Source: Nemertoderma westbladi (lineage: Eukaryota > Xenacoelomorpha > Nemertodermatida > Nemertodermatidae). From it: a stretch of 61,622 nt of DNA. The translations under genes were made by a program, and so were the position numbers. Where the stretch lies: positions 1 through 61,622 of the forward strand of contig JAUCBJ010007384.1 in assembly GCA_032718475.1 (NCBI GenBank), written 5' to 3'. The notes under the pieces are model-generated. The model saw only the letters and a list, made by a program, of their open reading frames with translations. It was not told where the DNA came from and did no database searches. Of this stretch, positions 13,236 through 22,797 are shown piece after piece (the first letter of the stretch is position 1; each line of letters begins with the position of its first letter).

Positions 13236-14333
13236 TTAACCATGTTTACATAATTGTTCCATAATGACGGTAGCGAGACTCATACATTGTAGGTACTCAT
13301 CGGCACCACCAATCAAACAGCTCTCTACAACTGCCATGTGTTCCAGTATAGCCGCCAGCTGATTATCGTTAATGTCATCTTTACCTACAACCAGCATCTG
13401 CAACTGATTAACTACCTTCATAGCAGAATATCCGTCCGCTATAATCGCTTTTATATTATCTGACACGCGATGGTACGAGTTGCTATAGCAACTGATCACC
13501 AGATCCTCTACCAAATCGTTAGGAATTTCTCCGGATATTTCTAGAATATCGTCTTTTGCGACGTTTTCGGCCCCAAACAGACGATGGGCGGATTGCAGAA
13601 GCGTTATGGCTTTACGTAGATCGCCCCCGGATACAGTAATCACTACGTCCAACGCGCCGTCGCTTATAGAAACCGATTCCGAGTCAACAATACGAGTTAA
13701 ATGCACTTTCTGCACGTCCGGGGGCAGCGGTTTAAATCGGAACTTACAACACCGCGATGTTATCGGGTCTATTATACGCGAGATGTAGTTACAGATGAGA
13801 CAGAATCGAGTTGTTCGGGTTTCTTTCTCCATGGTTCTTCGCAACGCTGCTTGGGCCGCCTCTGTCATGGAGTCGCACTCGTCCAGAATGATTAGTTTGA
13901 ACCCCGGACACGGACTGCCATCCGTTCGGACGCTGGAAGCGGTTAGTTGCGAGAATCGTTTAACTTTGTCGCGGACAACCTGGATTCCGCGTTCGTCCGA
14001 AGCGTTGAGTTCGAGGACCCGTTTGCGCCACAAGTCGTCGCCGAATAGTTGTCGCGCAGCTGCGAGTATTGCGGATGTTTTACCCGACCCCGGGGGTCCG
14101 TAGAACAGAAGGTTCGGGAGGCCGTTGCCCTTTTCGATGCAGGTTCGGAGCAGCGTGACGATCTCGTCTTGATGGCCGATATCCTCGATCGTTCTGGGAC
14201 GGTATTTCTCCACCCAGGGGATGTTTTGTTTCTTTTTTGTCGACGATTTCTCGCAAATCGAATGTTCCAAAACAACTGATGTTGCCGGATTAGGGAATGG
14301 TTTGGCGCCAAAAAAAGTTCCAATGTCAGTCAT
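13236..14333 (-). CDS. RFC4: Replication factor C subunit 4 (clamp loader small subunit)
   Basis: Full-length 365-residue AAA+ clamp-loader subunit, close to the length of animal RFC4 (about 363). Visible in order: the RFC-box-like PWVEKYRP at about 39-46, Walker A GPPGSGKT at 79-86, the ELNASDERG motif at about 108-116, Walker B LIILDECD at 147-154 (DECD instead of the usual DEAD), and the SRC arginine-finger motif at 193-195 followed by KFRFKPL; the C-terminal oligomerisation domain follows. With RFC1, 2, 3 and 5 the protein loads PCNA onto primed DNA in the nucleus. The start is the first ATG of a single open frame. The N-terminus MTDIGTFFG is unusual for RFC4 and resembles a PCNA-binding peptide. 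No introns interrupt the frame; whether the lineage is intron-poor or this is a retrocopy is unresolved, but the frame is intact. Confidence 0.95.
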   Translation of the reverse strand: MTDIGTFFGAKPFPNPATSVVLEHSICEKSSTKKKQNIPWVEKYRPRTIEDIGHQDEIVTLLRTCIEKGNGLPNLLFYGPPGSGKTSAILAAARQLFGDDLWRKRVLELNASDERGIQVVRDKVKRFSQLTASSVRTDGSPCPGFKLIILDECDSMTEAAQAALRRTMEKETRTTRFCLICNYISRIIDPITSRCCKFRFKPLPPDVQKVHLTRIVDSESVSISDGALDVVITVSGGDLRKAITLLQSAHRLFGAENVAKDDILEISGEIPNDLVEDLVISCYSNSYHRVSDNIKAIIADGYSAMKVVNQLQMLVVGKDDINDNQLAAILEHMAVVESCLIGGADEYLQCMSLATVIMEQLCKHG

Positions 14334-14428
14334 ATTTTATTATCTTTACTGCACACTGCACATCTGCAGTAGGCCCTACCGAGTACAGAGCACTGCTCCA
14401 ACCTGCTTACTGCAGTACTGATTTTAAG

Positions 14429-14554
14429 TTTAGGACAAGGACTACTACTATACTACAGGACTGGCATACTGCCTGATCCGACTTCGCTAGCGAAGTCGGA
14501 TGAAGGGGTGTGCCAGTCCTGTAGTATAGTTGTAGTCCTTGGTTTAGTCCTAAA
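14429..14554. mobile_element. 126-bp hairpin element (MITE-like)
   Basis: The two arms are inverted copies: TTTAGGACAAGGACTAC at the left and its complement ending GTCCTAAA at the right, continuing through TACAGGACTGGCA / TGCCAGTCCTGTA. A perfect 24-bp palindrome centred on GCTAGC lies between them at 14477-14500. It sits about 100 bp upstream of the RFC4 start, so it could lie in or near that promoter. I found no clear target-site duplication. Confidence 0.7.
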
Positions 14555-14619
14555 ATAAGGAAACTATGACTTGTGACTGCTGGACTGTGCTAAACGCTGC
14601 ATGAGCAAGGGCCAGCGTG

Positions 14620-14765
14620 AAGCAACCCCCCCCCCCCCCCCCCCGGTGTGCGGTCACTTCCTCCCGGACACACCCCCCCCCCCGGACAGTCCCCCCCCCC
14701 CGTTCAAGTAGGACACTTCCCCCCCCAGACACTTCCCCCCAGGACACTTCCCCCCCGACTGTTCT
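14620..14765 (+). repeat. C-rich minisatellite (poly-C plus GGACACTT)
   Basis: Runs of 6-18 C alternate with short spacers such as GGACACTT, GGACAGT and AGACACTT. The G-rich complement of this array appears at 15689-15812, so the two are inverted relative to each other. Predicted ORFs here are homopolymer artefacts. The complementary G runs could form G-quadruplexes. Confidence 0.85.
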
Positions 14766-15431
14766 CAACTTCGCACATTCTTATTTTCATTTTGTAAGGT
14801 AAACGGACCGTTTGTATACAGACAAGTTGTATCCAATTTTCCTTTCTTAGCTCAGAAAGTGATCTTTTGCATCCCTATTTTACATTTTGTATCCAAGTTT
14901 TATTTATGGATTTTATCAATGCAATTACATTGTATTGTTTGCTAGGCCTAATCTTTAAACAATTAATTAGATGACCTATAAATTCCATCCCCCAAATGAT
15001 ATATACTGTTTTTATTAATTATAGAGTTATTATAATTAATTGATTTAATTACTGTATAGGTATTATTATGTAATAGTGAATATTATGAATATGAATATTA
15101 TGAATATTATTGTTGCAATCAAAACTACACCTCTCCAGGGTAAAATCGACATGCATCGACCTGTATTCTGTGTTCAGCAATACATATTGATAAATTAATC
15201 AAATTTCCTGGTTACTTGCAATATTTTTAATAGGATTTTGTTGAATTATATAATATTGTACAGTAGTAATTTATTTATTAATTTGGTTAACATTCAATAC
15301 AGCTCTTACTTTAGGCTTAGTCAATTTATTATCTGATGTTACAAACATGAATTGATTATTTTAAAATGGTCTCAAAGTCTTTCACCACGGGCAGCGGGCA
15401 CACAGGGAATGCCGGGATTTGGGGACGGCGT
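14766..15431. other. AT-rich spacer, no gene seen
   Basis: Non-coding sequence with TATTATGAATA short repeats around 15075-15110. No ORF of interest and no RNA gene is visible. Confidence 0.6.
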
Positions 15432-15545
15432 TCCCAACCAAAGAAGCGGGGGTTTGGGGGCTGCAGCCCACAACAAAAGAAGCGGGGGTTTGGGGGAGGC
15501 AGCCCCCAACCTAAGAAGCGGGGGTTTGGGGGCGACAACCCCCAA
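15432..15545 (+). repeat. 36-bp GC-rich minisatellite, three copies
   Basis: GAAGCGGGGGTTTGGGGG recurs at 15443, 15479 and 15515, a 36-bp period. Because 36 is a multiple of 3 each frame reads as a 12-residue Gly-rich repeat, but there is no other support for coding. The unit has an internal GGGGG...CCCCC inverted repeat. Confidence 0.85.
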
Positions 15546-15688
15546 TTAAAAGAAAAACAAACAAAATTTGACTATACAAATGTTTCTTTTATAATTTTGA
15601 AAAAACTTGACTTGATATAACTTGTCCTGTAACCATCTTTAACTTTTGTTTATTGCTTTGGTGCACCCAAATTAATTTTAACACTTTA

Positions 15689-15812
15689 ACTGGGGAGGGG
15701 GGGGGGGGGTGCCCGGGGGGAAGTGTCCGGGGGGGAAGTGTCCGGGGGGAAGTGAACGGGGGGGAACTGTCCGGGGGGGGGGGCTGTCAGGGGGGGGGGG
15801 AGTGTCCTAGAT
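15689..15812 (-). repeat. G-rich minisatellite, inverted partner of the C-rich array
   Basis: Runs of 6-13 G are separated by AAGTGTCC, CTGTCAG and AACTGTCC, the complement of the spacers at 14620-14765. The two arrays face each other about 0.9 kb apart. G runs of this length are strong G-quadruplex candidates and also a place where assemblies err. Confidence 0.85.
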
Positions 15813-16019
15813 CCCCCCTCCCACCATCACCTTTACGCTCCACACCACCCACCAGCGATATCTACCTCCATCGGAAGTAGTAGCGCCGCATTGCTCAACG
15901 CCCAATACTGCGCTGTTTGTTTATTAATTGAAAAGTCCTTTCTTACCTGTAGACCATGCACTATTTTTTTAGTATTTTTTTCATTTTTTCGAAAGTAGTT
16001 TTTTCATACATACACAGAT

Positions 16020-16260
16020 ACTTTAGAAAAAAATGAAAAAAATACCTTCAAAAAAATGAAAAAATACCTTTCAAAAAAATGAAAAAAATACCTTTCAAAA
16101 AAATGAAAAAAATACTTACTTTCGAAAAAATAGAAAAAAGCACTTACTTTTGAAAATAATGAAAAAAATACTTTCAAAAAAATGAAAAGAATACTTACTT
16201 TTGCAAAAAATGAAAAAAAGCTTACTTTCGAAAAAAAAATGAAAAAATACTCGATAAACT
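16020..16260. repeat. A-rich minisatellite (AAAAATGAAAAAAATAC units)
   Basis: Units of about 21-25 bp, built from AAAAAAATGAAAAAAATAC followed by CTTTC or TTACTTTCG, repeat about ten times. The minus-strand ORF of Phe/Lys-rich sequence over this region is a product of the repeat. Confidence 0.8.
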
Positions 16261-16719
16261 AGTAAATGGCCGGAAATCACCACCGTAAAAAACACCGCTT
16301 TTTTCACAAATTTTCAATTTAGCGAAATTCAACTATTCTGTCCGAGTGGTTGAGTTTTACAAGAGTTGGCAGGTTTCTAGCTCGAGCGAAGCGAGTGTTA
16401 AAATGCCAACGAGTGGAAAACTCAACACACGAGGGCAGAATATCTAGATTTCGCTCAAGAAAATGAGTGGAAAATAGTGTTTTCCGTTACGTTTTTATAT
16501 CAAATATATTGTTTTATTTGAAAAAAATATCACCAGCGTTATCAATGTTTACGACCTATAATATTACTACAGTATGTTTTAATACGGAATCTCAAATCTC
16601 AAATAAATACATATACAGTAGCTACTGTAGCTGTACAGTAAGCTACCTGACAAGCATCGGTCTACATTATATAGGCCTAATCATTAGGCACCACTACTAC
16701 TACTACTACTAGGATCGGC

Positions 16720-16775
16720 ATGCTGCATTGCAGCTGCATTTTTAAGAATGCTGGCACAGCATTCTTAAATAAATA
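16720..16775. repeat. Small hairpin AAGAATGCTG / CAGCATTCTT
   Basis: An inverted pair of 10-bp arms, separated by a few bases, lies just after a CTACTACTACTAC microsatellite and GGATCGGCA. The same (CTA)n-GGATCGGCA combination recurs near 31,112, which suggests the end of a dispersed element. Confidence 0.45.
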
Positions 16776-16879
16776 TTGATTATATTTTTATTGAAATACT
16801 GATTATACACCAGGAACTTACTCAATTATATGAAAGTATGTATCAATTTCATTATGTTGTGTAGTAAATAGTTTTTTTA

Positions 16880-17045
16880 TTAAATAAAAAATAAGTTAAA
16901 AAAGTATAAAATTAGTTAAAAAAAGTAAAAATTAGTAAAAAGGAAAAATTAGTTAAAAAAAGTAAAAAATTAGTTAAAAAAAGTAAAAAGTTAGTTAAAA
17001 AAAAAGACTATTTTTTAACTAATTTTCTGGAAATTAGTGAAAAAA
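16880..17045. repeat. A-rich minisatellite (AGTTAAAAAAAGTAAAAAATT)
   Basis: A degenerate tandem repeat of about 19-22 bp. No coding or RNA signal is seen. Confidence 0.75.
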
Positions 17046-17265
17046 AGTTAGATTAATTAACTCAATTTTATAAATATTAGTGAGAAAAAGGGAAGGGCCT
17101 TTTTCAAATAAAACGGTATTATTACTAAAGTTATCATATCATTAAGATATATTGCGCACCGGGGATAGTATAGTACAGTAATATATACTCTGGACTGATA
17201 GAGTCGATTATGTGAAAATAGGACCGTGAACCAATCAATGTAAATAATGTAACAAAAAAAGCTTT

Positions 17266-17347
17266 CGACGAGGATGGGATTCGAACCCACGCGGGGAGAC
17301 CCCATTGGATTAGCAGTCCAACGCCTTAACCACTCGGCCACCTCGTC
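17266..17347 (-). tRNA. tRNA-Ser(GCT)
   Basis: On the minus strand this 82-nt sequence folds as a class II tRNA. The acceptor arm GACGAGG pairs with CCTCGTC and has discriminator G. The D-arm and A box read TGGCCGAGTGG, the anticodon loop is CTGCTAA (anticodon GCT, serine AGY codons), the long variable arm is GGGG-TCT-CCCC, and the T arm / B box is GGTTCGAATCC. A run of seven T follows within 10 nt of the 3' end, a good RNA polymerase III terminator. No intron is present and all stems pair, so it looks functional. The minus-strand ORF that reads through it is a shadow. Confidence 0.96.
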
Positions 17348-17469
17348 GGGCGAATGATGAGATTCATAGTTATGTAATAATAGAATTTATGCTGGCATTG
17401 CTAAGTATAGCTCCGCGAGTATTTTGCAGATGTTGACTCGCCTGGCGGCGACGCCCCGACAGACTTGCG

Positions 17470-18605
17470 AAATTTGTCTCAACCTCCTCCTTACTGGGTG
17501 AGCCAGAATTTGTATTTTCGCTCTAAATCTTTAGCTACAAGCGTTTGAAAATAGTGTCTCCGGCGACATTGCACCAAAATGCAGTCATTCTTCAAGATTA
17601 TAGTAATTTAATTAATTAGTTAGTTGCAATGGAAAGCTGGCCATGCAAGGATTTCAAATATATAAAAATATTTGAATATGCATGGGAAATGGTTGAGTTA
17701 TGGGCGTCAGAATATTGCATGTATTTGCTTCCGCTGAAAAAATGAAAACAATATAGTTTTACTTTAATAGATGGGATTGCTTTCTCCTCTATGAAAGGGG
17801 AATGAGTTGGGGCCCCTCCGGGTCCTAATGCTGGTCTTGTTAATTTTATTTCCAAGAAATTATGGATGACATATTTTAGCACATTTTATATGGCATAATT
17901 ATATTTCTTATTATTATAATAATTAAAATATCCATATTACCGGAACGATAATTATTTAAATAATAAGATAAAATAATATACTATTTATGAAAAAGTTTTG
18001 GGGGCCCCAAACCTACTCGGGGTCCGGGACAGCAGTCCCAAAAGTCCCGCCGTTAAATACGGCCCTGTATACGCTCCAATACACGATCACCAATCAGAGC
18101 AAATGATACATCGATCGAAAGCTCTCTTCCCGAGCACGTAAACTATCTCTATCTCGAGGCTTGTTTTATGCTTATGCTTCCGTGAATGCGTATTTTGTGT
18201 TAGCCGCAACATGTTGTGTGACAAAATCTCAATGTGATTCGAATATTCCTTTGCTGGGAGTAAAGTGTTAGCAAGGCAGCTGCTCCTGGCAGACCAATTA
18301 TCTCTTGAGGTGGCCTCAGACAGGGGGTATTGGTTATCTCTGCTTAAGTGCTGTCTGGGGAAGTTATCTCAACAAATAGGACCCCGCAGGAGAACGGACT
18401 GTAACTATGCCGTGATTGGTTATTGACTTATATTGGCAAGAACAAGCAGTGCTTAATTACTAGATGGTTGATAACTGCAGTACGATTAGTGCCATATCGC
18501 TGGATACACTTTTTCAAACGCTTGTAGCTAAAGATTGAGAGCGAAAATAAAAATTATGTTTCACCCACGACGGTGGAGGTATGTGAAACTATCTCTGTTT
18601 CAAAT
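17470..18605. mobile_element. Inverted repeat pair (17.47-17.60 and 18.47-18.61 kb)
   Basis: The left copy contains TTCGCTCT AAATCTTTAGCTACAAGCGTTTG and the right copy holds its complement, with similarity continuing about 60-80 bp on each side (CCTCC near the outer side, CTGCAGT near the inner side). The arms are about 130 bp and 1.1 kb apart. This could be one DNA element or two inverted insertions. A third, weaker copy in the right-hand orientation lies at about 20,790-20,860. The interior has no ORF. Confidence 0.55.
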
Positions 18606-18798
18606 TTCATGCAATCTCATTAAGGGGGGGGGGGGGGGGGGGGGTGTGTCACTGAATTACGACACTTATATTCCAGGGCATATGGTGTAGGGTCTAGGCT
18701 GTGCATCTCAAGTGGCTGTTAGAGACCTACGCCTTCATGTCTACAGTATGTCGCCCCTGCGGAGGATATGCCGATGAATACAGCCACTGCTGCTCGTC

Positions 18799-20366
18799 TT
18801 GCACCAATGGCCCCTCCATTGGATCCGACCTACACCTGGCGTTCCACTTGCACCAATGGCCCCTCCATTGGATCCGACCTACACCTGGCGTTCCACGTGC
18901 ACCAATGGCCCCTCCATTGGATCCGACCTACACCTGGCGTTCCACGTGCACCAATGGCCCCTCCATTGGATCCGACCTACACCTGGCGTTCCACGTGCAC
19001 CAATGGCCCCTCCATTGGATCCGACCTACACCTGGCGTTCCACTTGCACCAATGGCCCCTCCATTGGATCCGACCTACACCTGGCGTTCCACTTGCACCA
19101 ATGGCCCCTCCATTGGATCCGACCTACACCTGGCGTTCCACTTGCACCAATGGCCACTCCATTGGATCCGACCTACACCTGGCGTTCCACTTGCACCAAT
19201 GGCCCCTCCATTGGATCCGACCTACACCTGGCGTTCCACTTGCACCAATGGCCCCTCCATTGGATCCGACCTACACCTGGCGTTCCACGTGCACCAATGG
19301 CCCCTCCATTGGATCCGACCTACACCTGGCGTTCCACTTGCACCAATGGCCCCTCCATTGGATCCGACCTACACCTGGCGTTCCACGTGCACCAATGGCC
19401 CCTCCATTGGATCCGACCTACACCTGGCGTTCCACTTGCACCAATGGCCCCTCCATTGGATCCGACCTACACCTGGCGTTCCACTTGCACCAATGGCCCC
19501 TCCATTGGATCCGACCTACACCTGGCGTTCCACTTGCACCAATGGCCCCTCCATTGGATCCGACCTACACCTGGCGTTCCACGTGCACCAATGGCCCCTC
19601 CATTGGATCCGACCTACACCTGGCGTTCCACTTGCACCAATGGCCCCTCCATTGGATCCGACCTACACCTGGCGTTCCACTTGCACCAATGGCCCCTCCA
19701 TTGGATCCGACCTACACCTGGCGTTCCACTTGCACCAATGGCCCCTCCATTGGATCCGACCTACACCTGGCGTTCCACTTGCACCAATGGCCCCTCCATT
19801 GGATCCGACCTACACCTGGCGTTCCACTTGCACCAATGGCCCCTCCATTGGATCCGACCTACACCTGGCGTTCCACTTGCACCAATGGCCCCTCCATTGG
19901 ATCCGACCTACACCTGGCGTTCCACTTGCACCAATGGCCCCTCCATTGGATCCGACCTACACCTGGCGTTCCACTTGCACCAATGGCCCCTCCATTGGAT
20001 CCGACCTACACCTGGCGTTCCACTTGCACCAATGGCCCCTCCATTGGATCCGACCTACACCTGGCGTTCCACTTGCACCAATGGCCCCTCCATTGGATCC
20101 GACCTACACCTGGCGTTCCACTTGCACCAATGGCCCCTCCATTGGATCCGACCTACACCTGGCGTTCCACTTGCACCAATGGCCCCTCCATTGGATCCGA
20201 CCTACACCTGGCGTTCCACTTGCACCAATGGCCCCTCCATTGGATCCGACCTACACCTGGCGTTCCACTTGCACCAATGGCCCCTCCATTGGATCCGACC
20301 TACACCTGGCGTTCCACTTGCACCAATGGCCCCTCCATTGGATCCGACCTACACCTGGCGTTCCAC
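18799..20366 (+). repeat. 49-bp minisatellite, exactly 32 units
   Basis: The unit begins TTGCACCAATGGCCCCTCC and ends GGCGTTCCAC; 1568 bp is exactly 32 x 49. Variation is almost confined to CACTTGC versus CACGTGC at the unit junction, plus one GGCCACTCC change near 19,150. Each unit has a hairpin: CCAATGG and CCATTGG around a 5-nt CCCCT loop, then a BamHI site. 49 is not a multiple of 3 and the forward unit contains no stop in any frame, so all three plus frames stay open and encode one 49-residue repeat in three phases. The minus strand has a TAG per unit and is closed. The long ORFs here (up to 621 codons) are therefore not evidence of a gene. Confidence 0.96.
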
Positions 20367-22797
20367 GTGCAAGCGCTAAAATTGGACCCGTAGATCAACT
20401 TACTGTATCTACTTATTATTTTAATATTTTAATGTCTGTTTTAATTTATATTATATTGTATTTTAAAAATATTGTTCTCTTAATTTTACTATTCATTTTA
20501 CTACATACCCGTTGGATATTTATTAAAGTCTTAAATCATAATAATATATTTCAATTAATAGAATGAATATGTGTTACACCAGGCCCCGGAATAGTAGTGT
20601 CATTTGACATGCTCGTCCACCCCCAACCCCAAAAAATGTTCTACATAAGATTCCATGCAATCTGAAACCCACTGTTTGAATTCCCCAAATTTCGGCTTTC
20701 GCAACAAAATTCTGTTTTAATTACATACCGGTATTAAGAAACCCAGCAAAGTCATCTCTCCATCGGTTCTGTACCAACGAATCGCTATAACGGTTAAGAA
20801 CTGCAGTACGACTGGTGAAATATCGACGGAGACACCTTTTTTTATACTGTTGTAGGCCTAACTACAGTAAACAATGAAAGTAATAATGAAAATTAGACTA
20901 ACCAACTACTGTAAAGGGGGAGGGAGGTCAAAATACCTTGGTATTTAAAGCAATATCATTGAGTTGTGGAAACATTTACGAGGAGTGTCCGCTATCCATG
21001 TCAGTGAATTACGCAATATGTTCCAGTGCTTGGTGTGTATTGAGGGTGCGACACCCCCACCCCACCATATTTTGGATCAAGTCGGTAAAAACACGACGAT
21101 TGAGTCTGAGAAGACGGTAAAACACAGTCGGGTTGGGAAAGTCGGTAAATTTTTGAACAATGAAGAAATAAATTGATATTCCCAAAATGATAGGATTACA
21201 ATAAATAAAATAGTAGGCCTACTGTATACAATATAACAGTACATAACACTGTCGATATGAAAACTAGATTGTATAGATTAGACTAGAGAGGCGAAATTTA
21301 CTGTAGCAATGCAACACTATGTCATTATTTTTTTACAAGTTTTTTAATTTTTTTTATAATTTTGGGAATACATTTAGGGTGTCAACAGGATAAAGCACCG
21401 AAACATCAGTGAAAGTTAAAAACGGTAAAAATAAAAGAACCAAAAGACGAAAAAAGTGATTGGAGGGTGGAGGCAGGGGCGTCGCAGCCACCCCTGCGAC
21501 ACCTGCGTTCCAGCAGTTATGGCAGCCGATTTCTTACAAAGACGTAGTTTAAATGCTCGGCGAAAAATAAAGGACAAAATATAAATAATCCTATACTGTA
21601 GAAGGTTAATAATTTCCACAATTAATTTTTATTACAAATTCAACAACAGTATGATAACATGATAATATTTTGTAACATTATGGAAGGACCCAAGTACAAT
21701 ACTGTAGTTAAGTAGATCCACCGGAAAGTGTTGGTGCCGACGGAAAACTGTCCATGGAATTCCAAATAATACAGTATGTAACAAACTTATTTTCTTTGTG
21801 GAATAATCAGAGCTGGAAACGCCTGGAAATGTTTTTTTTTTAGATATTGTGGCTTGTACAGATAGGGTGGGGGGGGGGGGGGGGGGGAGTTTCGACGCAA
21901 TTAAAACTCATTCCACTCCAGGGAAAATCGCAGCAAATAACAGCTTATTAACCCCAAAAATATAACTGCATCCTATTCTATTGACTTTAGTTTATTGATT
22001 GGGCCAGTAACGTGCCACTGTAACCTGCTCCTTTCCTAAAATTGACAATTTAACATTGAGGCGAAATATTAAATCTATTTGGAAAAACTTATAAAACCTA
22101 AGGGTTTTTCTAAAATCCTAAGCAAAAAACCTAAACCTATTGTTTTTTTTTTAAAAACGTAGCATTTAAAATTCTAGTATTTTTCCTTCACAATAATACA
22201 GTATTCTGTAGCATTTAAATTATGTATGAATATCAACTTAATTCGTAATATAATATAAGAATGTAGAGTTCATTGTTGCCCAGGTACTTGTGAGATAAAT
22301 TAGTGATCCATAATACTGGATTTACATATAATAAAATAGCTTCGCTCATATGCAAAACAATGTAACTTTCGAACTCCCATATCTCAGATATTTTTCAACG
22401 AAATTCAAATTGTGTTACAAATTGTTTACAAATTCAGATTTGTATTCGTATATATTTGTATATTTTTGTATGTGGATTTGATTCAAAATTGTGTTACTTT
22501 TTAAAGTGTAATAGGGTGGAGGTGGTCGCACAAGCCAAATCTTGCAGTTCGACTTACATTGCAATTTCACTTTTTAATGCACTGTAAGGGGCCGCAGGCA
22601 AAATCTTGCAGGGGGCGCATGTTGATGTTGCGACGCCACTGCAGCACTGGGTGGAGGGCAATGGCATTCAGTATGTCGGTTACCGGACTGGTACCATAAT
22701 GCTGTAATGAGCAGAAGTGGATTTTTATTTTTGTTTGGTAAGCTACGATACATTACTGCTGTACTGTTTGTTACCGGTATCGCACAGCTACCAAAAC
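20367..22797. other. Spacer between the 49-bp array and EMC7
   Basis: AT-rich sequence with a diverged copy of the 17.5/18.5-kb repeat (about 20,790-20,860), a poly-G tract (about 21,867-21,886) and one copy of a dispersed repeat carrying CCTGCTCCTTTCC near 22,022-22,040, the complement of the 68-bp array at 29.8-30.4 kb. No gene is recognised; the short ORFs lack support. The EMC7 promoter must lie in the last part. Confidence 0.5.

Noticed and set aside
14550-14802. Pro-rich and Gly-rich ORFs on both strands
   Set aside because: Products of C/G homopolymer runs.
17057-17341. 94-codon minus-strand ORF starting MAEWLRRW
   Set aside because: It is the tRNA-Ser gene read as protein, a common false ORF.
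1-20366. Common origin of the 34-bp and 49-bp repeats through the shared CCATTGG/CCAATGG core
   Set aside because: Only 7 bp are shared, the rest of the units is unrelated, and a short palindromic match is likely by chance.
18701-20566. Three overlapping ORFs of 526-621 codons
   Set aside because: They exist only because the 49-bp unit has no forward stop and its length is not a multiple of 3; all three encode the same repeat in different phases. Without a transcript this is no evidence for a gene.
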